This document shows positions 59,374 to 64,000 of a stretch of DNA of 64,000 nucleotides, piece by piece. Numbering within the stretch: position 1 is the stretch's first letter; the number at the start of each line of letters is the position of its first letter. Source of the stretch: an uncultured Bacilli bacterium (lineage in GTDB: Bacteria; Bacillota_I; Bacilli_A; RF39; UBA660); NCBI GenBank assembly GCA_910589375.1, contig CAJUTK010000001.1, positions 248,001-312,000 of the forward strand. Reading direction: 5' to 3'. A model generated the notes under the pieces. That model was given only the letters and a program-made list of their open reading frames with translations, ran no database searches and was not told the origin of the DNA. The translations under genes and the position numbers were made by a program.

Positions 59374-59654
59374 TGAATAACTATAGAGATATTATTAAAG
59401 AGCCAATCGTTACTGAAAAAACTGCTGATTTAGCACAAAATCATAACACTATTGTATTTAGTGTTGATCCTAAAGCTAACAAAACACAAATTAAACAAGC
59501 AGTTGAGAAAGTATTCAGTGTAAAAGTTGAAAGCGTTAATACTGTAAATGCTACTACTAAGAAAAAAAGAGTAGGACGTTATGCAGGTAGAACAAATAAA
59601 AGAAAAAAGGCTATTGTTAAATTAGCTGAAGGTAGTTCAATTGAACTAAACTAA
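59373..59654 (+). CDS. rplW: 50S ribosomal protein L23
   Basis: uL23 at the tunnel exit, a docking site for trigger factor and SRP. 93 residues; Pro-Ile-Val-Thr-Glu-Lys-Thr near the start and the Arg-Val-Gly-Arg-Tyr-Ala-Gly-Arg loop are present. It overlaps rplD by 1 nt; an AGGAGG site within rplD serves it. Confidence 0.97.
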   Translation: MNNYRDIIKEPIVTEKTADLAQNHNTIVFSVDPKANKTQIKQAVEKVFSVKVESVNTVNATTKKKRVGRYAGRTNKRKKAIVKLAEGSSIELN

Positions 59655-59674
59655 TCTAAAGGAGGATTATACAT

Positions 59675-60508
59675 ATGGCAATCAAAGCTTATAAGTCAAC
59701 AACTAATGGTAGACGTGGTATGACTACTTTAGATAATAGTGAATTAACTAAAGTAAAACCAGAAAAATCATTATTAGTGACATTAAAGAAAAATGGTGGT
59801 CGTAATAATCAAGGTAGAATAACTGTTAGACACCAAGGTGGTGGAGAAAAGAGAAAATACCGTATTATCGATTTTAGAAGAGATAAAGATGGTGTAGTAG
59901 GAACAGTTGCTTCTATCGAATACGATCCAAATAGAAGTTCTAATATTGCTCTTATCCATTATGTAGATGGAGAAAAGAGATACATTATTGCTCCAAAAGG
60001 ATTAAAAGTTGGAGATAAAATTGAAAGTGGAGAAAATGCTGATATTAAAGTAGGAAATTCTTTACCACTTGCTAATATTCCAGAAGGTACAGTAGTACAC
60101 AATGTAGAATTAAAAGCAGGAAAAGGTGGACAACTTGCTCGTTCAGCTGGATCTAGTGTTCAAATCTTAGGACGTGAAGGAAGATATACATTACTTCGTT
60201 TAACTTCTGGAGAAGTTCGTAAAGTATTAAGTACTTGTCGTGCTACTATCGGAGAAGTTGGAAACGAAGATCATGAATTAGTAAATTTAGGAAAAGCTGG
60301 TCGTAAAAGACATATGGGTATTAGACCAACCGTTCGTGGTTCTGTTATGAACCCTAATGACCACCCACATGGTGGTGGTGAAGGTCGTGCTCCAGTAGGA
60401 CGTACTGGTCCAGTTACTCCATGGGGTAAACCTGCACTTGGTTATAAAACTCGTAAAGGCAAAAAACAATCAGATGACTTAATAGTTCGTCGCCGTAAAG
60501 CAAAATAG
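59675..60508 (+). CDS. rplB: 50S ribosomal protein L2
   Basis: uL2, needed for subunit association and peptidyl transfer. 277 residues. Arg-Asn-Asn-Gln-Gly-Arg-Ile-Thr-Val-Arg near residue 44 and the conserved Gly-Gly-Gly-Glu-Gly-Arg-Ala-Pro near residue 234 with its preceding His are intact. AGGAGG precedes the start. Confidence 0.98.
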   Translation: MAIKAYKSTTNGRRGMTTLDNSELTKVKPEKSLLVTLKKNGGRNNQGRITVRHQGGGEKRKYRIIDFRRDKDGVVGTVASIEYDPNRSSNIALIHYVDGEKRYIIAPKGLKVGDKIESGENADIKVGNSLPLANIPEGTVVHNVELKAGKGGQLARSAGSSVQILGREGRYTLLRLTSGEVRKVLSTCRATIGEVGNEDHELVNLGKAGRKRHMGIRPTVRGSVMNPNDHPHGGGEGRAPVGRTGPVTPWGKPALGYKTRKGKKQSDDLIVRRRKAK

Positions 60509-60524
60509 GGAAAGGATGGTTTAG

Positions 60525-60797
60525 ATGGCAAGAAGTCTTAAAAAGGGACCTTTCGTTGATAAGAGTCTAATGAATAAGGTTAAGAAAAATAATAGTGCTG
60601 AGAAAAAAGAAGTTATTAAAACTTGGTCACGCCGTTCAACAATATTCCCTGAATTTATTGGTAATACATTTGCTGTTCATAACGGAAAAGAATTTGTTCC
60701 AGTATATGTAACAGAAGATATGGTTGGTCATAAATTAGGTGAATTTGTTCCAACACGTAAATTCGGTGGTCATGGCGAAAACAAAACAGATAAATAA
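60525..60797 (+). CDS. rpsS: 30S ribosomal protein S19
   Basis: uS19 of the 30S head. 90 residues. Starts Ala-Arg-Ser-Leu-Lys-Lys-Gly-Pro-Phe and has Trp-Ser-Arg-Arg-Ser-Thr-Ile. Standard position between rplB and rplV. Confidence 0.97.
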   Translation: MARSLKKGPFVDKSLMNKVKKNNSAEKKEVIKTWSRRSTIFPEFIGNTFAVHNGKEFVPVYVTEDMVGHKLGEFVPTRKFGGHGENKTDK

Positions 60798-60822
60798 TTG
60801 AAGTTGAGGAAGGAGGACTAAA

Positions 60823-61158
60823 ATGGAAGCAAGAGCGATTGCAAAGGGAGTTAGAATCCCACCTCGTAAAGCCCGTTTAGTTATAGATTTAATACGTGGT
60901 AAGAACGTAGTTGAAGCAGATAAAATTTTAAATAATTTAAATAAAGAAGCTGCAAGATTAATTCGTAAAGTCTTAACTTCAGCTGTAGCAAATGCAGAAA
61001 ACAATATGGGTCTTAAAAAAGAAACATTAGTTGTTAAAGAAGCATTTGTTGACGAAGGTCAAACATTAAAAAGAATGAGATTTGGTTCACGTGGACACGT
61101 AGATCCAATTAAGAAAAGAACAAGCCACATTACTGTTGTAGTAAGTGAAAAAAACTAA
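60823..61158 (+). CDS. rplV: 50S ribosomal protein L22
   Basis: uL22, which lines the nascent-peptide tunnel. 111 residues. The Pro-Pro-Arg-Lys-Ala-Arg-Leu-Val opening and the tunnel hairpin (Lys-Arg-Met-Arg-Phe-Gly-Ser-Arg-Gly) are present, with no insertion of the kind linked to macrolide resistance. AGGAGG precedes the start. Confidence 0.97.
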   Translation: MEARAIAKGVRIPPRKARLVIDLIRGKNVVEADKILNNLNKEAARLIRKVLTSAVANAENNMGLKKETLVVKEAFVDEGQTLKRMRFGSRGHVDPIKKRTSHITVVVSEKN

Positions 61159-61176
61159 AGTAAAGGAGGAACACTT

Positions 61177-61854
61177 GTGGGTCAAAAGGTTAGTCCTATA
61201 GGACTTAGAGTTGGTGTCAACAAAACTTGGGAATCTAATTGGTATGCAGATAATAAGAATTTTGCTAAATTCTTAGCTAACGATAACAAGATTCGTAAGT
61301 ATTTGGCTAAAAAGTTAAAAGATGCATCAGTTTCAAGCGTTCTTATTGAAAGAAACGATAAGAGAACCGAAGTTGTTATCAACACTGCAAAACCAGGTGT
61401 TGTAATTGGACACGGTGGAGATGAAATTGAAAAATTAAAAGCAGAATTATCTAAATTAGTTGATGAAAATGTTCAAATTTCTATTAAAGAAGTTAAGAAC
61501 CCTGATTTAGATGCAGCATTAGTTGCAGAAAACATTGCTCGTCAAATCGAAGGACGTGTGTCTTTCAGAATTGCACAAAAAAGAGCAGTTAGAAATACTA
61601 TGAAAGCAGGAGCGAAAGGAATTAAAACTGCCGTTTCTGGACGTTTAGGCGGAGCTGATATGGCACGTACTGAAGGTTATATCGAAGGAATTATTCCACT
61701 ACATACTTTAAGAGCAGATATCGATTATGCTCATAAAGAAGCAGATACTGCTTATGGAAAAATTGGTGTTAAAGTATGGATTTGTAATGGTGAAATACTT
61801 CCTGAAAAAAATAAGGGAGGTAATGTAGATGGCCGTAATACCAAAAAGAACTAA
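61177..61854 (+). CDS. rpsC: 30S ribosomal protein S3
   Basis: uS3 at the mRNA entry, with helicase role. 225 residues. Gly-Gln-Lys-Val-Ser-Pro-Ile-Gly-Leu-Arg start; KH domain with Val-Val-Ile-Gly-His-Gly-Gly near residue 75, where the common Arg of the Gly-x-x-Gly loop is His. It starts with GTG after AAGGAGG and overlaps rplP by 26 nt. Confidence 0.97.
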   Translation: MGQKVSPIGLRVGVNKTWESNWYADNKNFAKFLANDNKIRKYLAKKLKDASVSSVLIERNDKRTEVVINTAKPGVVIGHGGDEIEKLKAELSKLVDENVQISIKEVKNPDLDAALVAENIARQIEGRVSFRIAQKRAVRNTMKAGAKGIKTAVSGRLGGADMARTEGYIEGIIPLHTLRADIDYAHKEADTAYGKIGVKVWICNGEILPEKNKGGNVDGRNTKKN

Positions 61855-62257
61855 ATATCGTAATCCACATAGACTTCCTTATGATGGAAAAGCAAAAGGA
61901 AATACGGAATTACATTTCGGACAATATGGATTAATGGCAACAGAAGGTGCTTGGATTACAGATAGACAAATCGAGGCAGCTCGTGTTGCTATGACACGTT
62001 ACATGAAACGTGGAGGTAAAGTATGGATTAATATTTTCCCTCATTTATCATTAACAAAGAAACCACTAGAAACTCGTCAAGGAAAAGGTAAAGGTTCTCA
62101 TGATGCATGGGTAGCAGTAGTAAAAGAAGGAAAAATTATGTTTGAAATTGCAGAAGTTTCAGAAGAAATTGCACGTGAAGCATTACGTCTTGCTTCTCAT
62201 AAACTTCCAATCAAATGTAAATTTGTAAAGAAAGAAAGCGGTGAAAGTAATGACTAA
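61829..62257 (+). CDS. rplP: 50S ribosomal protein L16
   Basis: uL16 near the A and P sites. 142 residues. Begins Ala-Val-Ile-Pro-Lys-Arg-Thr-Lys-Tyr-Arg instead of the usual Met-Leu-Leu-Pro-Lys-Arg; Gly-Lys-Gly-Lys-Gly-Ser loop near residue 88 is intact. The ATG at 61829 sits inside rpsC with GGGAGG 10 nt upstream. The stop overlaps rpmC by 8 nt. Confidence 0.96.
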   Translation: MAVIPKRTKYRNPHRLPYDGKAKGNTELHFGQYGLMATEGAWITDRQIEAARVAMTRYMKRGGKVWINIFPHLSLTKKPLETRQGKGKGSHDAWVAVVKEGKIMFEIAEVSEEIAREALRLASHKLPIKCKFVKKESGESND

Positions 62258-62447
62258 TAAGGAAATCAGAGAATTATCAGATGAGGAAATACTTTCAAAG
62301 ATTGAAGAATACAAAGAAGAATTATTTAACTTACGTTTTTCACAAGCAACTGGTTCATTAGAGAAACCTTCAAGAATTAAAGAATTAAGAAAGTTAGTTG
62401 CACGTATGAAGACTATTCTACGTGAAAGAGAACTATCTGAAAAATAG
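62250..62447 (+). CDS. rpmC: 50S ribosomal protein L29
   Basis: uL29, a two-helix protein at the tunnel exit. 65 residues. Glu-Ile-Arg-Glu-Leu-Ser-Asp-Glu-Glu and Leu-Phe-Asn-Leu-Arg-Phe are typical. ATG at 62250 is chosen, since GGTGA at 62240-62244 is its site; the GTG at 62241 lies within that site. Confidence 0.95.
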   Translation: MTNKEIRELSDEEILSKIEEYKEELFNLRFSQATGSLEKPSRIKELRKLVARMKTILRERELSEK

Positions 62448-62459
62448 TAGGAGGACATT

Positions 62460-62720
62460 ATGGAAGAAAGAAATAAACGTGAATTAGTTGGAAAAGTAGT
62501 TAGTGATGCTAACGATAAAACTATTACTGTTTTAGTTGAAACATATAAAAATGATAAGTTGTACGGAAAAAGAGTTAAATCTTCTAAAAAATATACTGCA
62601 CATGATGAAAAAAATGAAGCTAAGAAAGGCGATACTGTAAGAATCGCTGAGACGAGACCATTATCTAAAACAAAACATTTCCGTTTAGTGGAAATAGTAG
62701 AAAAAGCAGTTATTCTATAA
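62460..62720 (+). CDS. rpsQ: 30S ribosomal protein S17
   Basis: uS17, early 30S assembly protein. 86 residues, OB fold. Lys-Arg-Glu-Leu-Val-Gly-Lys-Val-Val-Ser opening and Gly-Asp-Thr-Val-Arg-Ile-Ala-Glu-Thr-Arg-Pro-Leu-Ser-Lys-Thr-Lys signature are present. AGGAGG precedes the start. Confidence 0.97.
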   Translation: MEERNKRELVGKVVSDANDKTITVLVETYKNDKLYGKRVKSSKKYTAHDEKNEAKKGDTVRIAETRPLSKTKHFRLVEIVEKAVIL

Positions 62721-62746
62721 TTGCATTGACGAAGGAGGATTAGATT

Positions 62747-63115
62747 ATGATTCAACAAGAAAGCCGTTTAAAAGTAGCAGACAACTCAGGTGCTAAAGAA
62801 TTATCTGTAATTCGTGTACTTGGTGGGTCTAAAGTAAAAACTGGCAATATTGGAGATATAGTGGTTGCAACTGTTAAAAACGCAACACCTAACGGAACTG
62901 TTAAAAAAGGTAAAGTAGTGAAAGCAGTTATCGTTAGAAGTAAATTCGGTCTAAGAAGAGCTGATGGATCTTATATTAAATTTGATGATAACGCAGCAGT
63001 TATTATTAAAGATGATAAGAGTCCAGTTGGAACTCGTGTATTTGGACCAGTAGCACGTGAATTACGTGACAAAGATTTTATGAGAATTATATCACTTGCA
63101 AAAGAAGTGTTATAG
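62747..63115 (+). CDS. rplN: 50S ribosomal protein L14
   Basis: uL14 at the subunit interface, where silencing factor RsfS can bind. 122 residues. Met-Ile-Gln-Gln-Glu-Ser-Arg-Leu-Lys-Val-Ala-Asp-Asn-Ser-Gly-Ala start and Gly-Thr-Arg-Val-Phe-Gly-Pro-Val-Ala-Arg-Glu-Leu near the end are standard. Confidence 0.98.
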   Translation: MIQQESRLKVADNSGAKELSVIRVLGGSKVKTGNIGDIVVATVKNATPNGTVKKGKVVKAVIVRSKFGLRRADGSYIKFDDNAAVIIKDDKSPVGTRVFGPVARELRDKDFMRIISLAKEVL

Positions 63116-63133
63116 GAGTTTGGAGGAATGAAA

Positions 63134-63442
63134 ATGAACTTTAAAACTGGAGATAAAGTAGTTGTCATTGCTGGTAAAGATAAAGGTAAAGAAGGAAAAA
63201 TTTCACACGTATTACGTGCTGAAAATAAAGTTGTTGTTGAGGGTGTTAATGTAGTTAAAAAACACATCAAAGCAAATGGTCAAACTGCTGGTAGCATCGT
63301 TGAAGTTGAAGCTCCAATTCATGCTTCAAACGTAATGATCGTTGATCCTAAAACCGGAAAAAGAACCAGAATAGGACATTCTACTGATAAAAAAGGCAAG
63401 AAAATTAGAGTAGCAAAAAAATCTAATGAGAATCTTGATTAA
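63134..63442 (+). CDS. rplX: 50S ribosomal protein L24
   Basis: uL24, an assembly initiator at the tunnel exit. 102 residues; KOW motif Lys-Thr-Gly-Asp-Lys-Val-Val-Val-Ile-Ala-Gly-Lys-Asp-Lys-Gly-Lys near the N-terminus. The second ATG (63134) is preferred because GGAGG at 63122-63126 is 7 nt away; ATG 63128 is only 1 nt from it. Confidence 0.96.
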   Translation: MNFKTGDKVVVIAGKDKGKEGKISHVLRAENKVVVEGVNVVKKHIKANGQTAGSIVEVEAPIHASNVMIVDPKTGKRTRIGHSTDKKGKKIRVAKKSNENLD

Positions 63443-63459
63443 TTGGAAGGAGGGTATAT

Positions 63460-63999
63460 ATGAACCGCCTAAAGGAAAAATACAATAAAGAGATTGTATC
63501 TAGTTTAATGGATAAATATAAGTACAATAATGTTATGGAAGTACCAAAACTTGAAAAAATTGTAGTAAACATGGGATGTGGAGATGCAACTACTAATTCT
63601 AAATTATTAGAAGCTGCTATGAAAGACTTAGAAATTATTACAGGTCAAAAACCAGTTGCTACAAAAGCAAAGAAATCAGTTGCAGGATTTAAATTAAGAG
63701 AAGGTCAAGCAATTGGTTGCAAAGTTACACTACGTGGTGAGAATATGTATAACTTCTTAGATAAATTAATTAGTATTACATTACCACGTGTAAGGGACTT
63801 TAGAGGTATATCTAATAAAGCATTTGATGGTAGAGGAAACTATACATTAGGTCTTACTGAACAATTAATCTTCTCAGAAATTGAGTATGATGATGTTGTA
63901 AAAGTACGTGGTATGGACATTGTTTTTGTAACAACTGCAAAAACAAATCAAGAAGCATATGATCTATTAAAAGGTTTCGGTATGCCATTTAAGAAATAG
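63460..63999 (+). CDS. rplE: 50S ribosomal protein L5
   Basis: uL5, part of the central protuberance and 5S rRNA contact. 179 residues, complete to the stop one base before the window end. Gln-Lys-Pro-Val-Ala-Thr-Lys-Ala-Lys-Lys-Ser and Phe-Arg-Gly-Ile-Ser are conserved blocks. rpsN and the rest of the spc operon presumably follow outside the window. Confidence 0.97.
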   Translation: MNRLKEKYNKEIVSSLMDKYKYNNVMEVPKLEKIVVNMGCGDATTNSKLLEAAMKDLEIITGQKPVATKAKKSVAGFKLREGQAIGCKVTLRGENMYNFLDKLISITLPRVRDFRGISNKAFDGRGNYTLGLTEQLIFSEIEYDDVVKVRGMDIVFVTTAKTNQEAYDLLKGFGMPFKK

Positions 64000-64000
64000 G

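Noticed and set aside
62183..62758. Long reverse frame across the ribosomal genes
   Set aside because: Covers parts of rplP, rpmC and rpsQ, which are certain; composition is that of a reversed ribosomal gene.

Overview
The window is AT-rich chromosomal DNA from a low-GC Gram-positive bacterium (Bacillota). It most resembles the Bacilli/Erysipelotrichia-type gut lineages, some of which are reduced and Mollicutes-like. The evidence is the gene content (WhiA, YvcK, Lgt, ParA/ParB, YchF, DUF951, a D-type M23 peptidase, the spore signalling protein SpoIIR), strong Shine-Dalgarno sequences (often GGTGAT or GGAGG before the start) and many TATAAT boxes, some with an upstream TGn. TGA ends many genes and tryptophan is always TGG, so the standard bacterial code applies. 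Species cannot be named from sequence alone. No tRNA, rRNA, insertion sequence, prophage or CRISPR array was found.

Layout. 0-9.5 kb: a large repeat protein, a TudS-like protein, an XRE-CYTH fusion regulator, formyl-THF cyclo-ligase, the t6A genes tsaC-tsaB-tsaD, a PH-domain protein, a PP-loop enzyme and a YdcF protein. 9.5-11.7 kb: two tandem 175-bp leader/attenuator units, each with a 14-codon Arg-rich peptide, in front of an M20 (ArgE/DapE-like) peptidase and a GNAT-like protein. 11.7-18.1 kb: a MiaB-like methylthiotransferase, a degenerate Nudix protein, two paralogous HExxH proteins flanking an M32 carboxypeptidase, and two decayed fragments. 18.1-29.3 kb: housekeeping genes uvrB, yvlD-like, lgt, yvcK, whiA, a minimal GdpP-like DHH protein, rplI, dnaB, an M23 peptidase with a G5 domain, walJ and rlmH. 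29.3-39.6 kb: spoIIR, an MntP-like protein, fba, murA, a BI-1 protein, a 669-residue orphan, rpmE, DUF421 and typA. 39.6-40.0 kb: a gene-free stretch with its own promoter, extensive base pairing and a terminator, a candidate structured RNA. 40.0-53.4 kb: an orphan acidic protein, the origin-proximal type cluster parA-parB-mscS-DUF951, an AbgT-like transporter, a lipoprotein with HExxH, ychF, a vanY gene broken by two in-frame stops, and rpsF-ssb-rpsR. 53.4-57.5 kb: a methyltransferase, gpsA, an HD-GYP protein and small orphans. 57.5-64 kb: the S10/spc ribosomal operon from rpsJ through rplE.

How the genes work together. Most of the window is growth machinery: translation (ribosomal proteins, TypA, RlmH, t6A synthesis), replication and segregation (DnaB, SSB, ParAB), envelope building (MurA, Lgt, GpsA, M23) and repair (UvrB). 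The standout regulatory element is the duplicated leader at 9563-9892. Its base-pairing segments form a five-part switch in which a ribosome held at three consecutive Arg codons should favour read-through into the M20 gene, and a ribosome reaching the stop codon should favour termination. The second most interesting feature is the candidate RNA at 39.64-40.0 kb, part of which folds like a 6S RNA.
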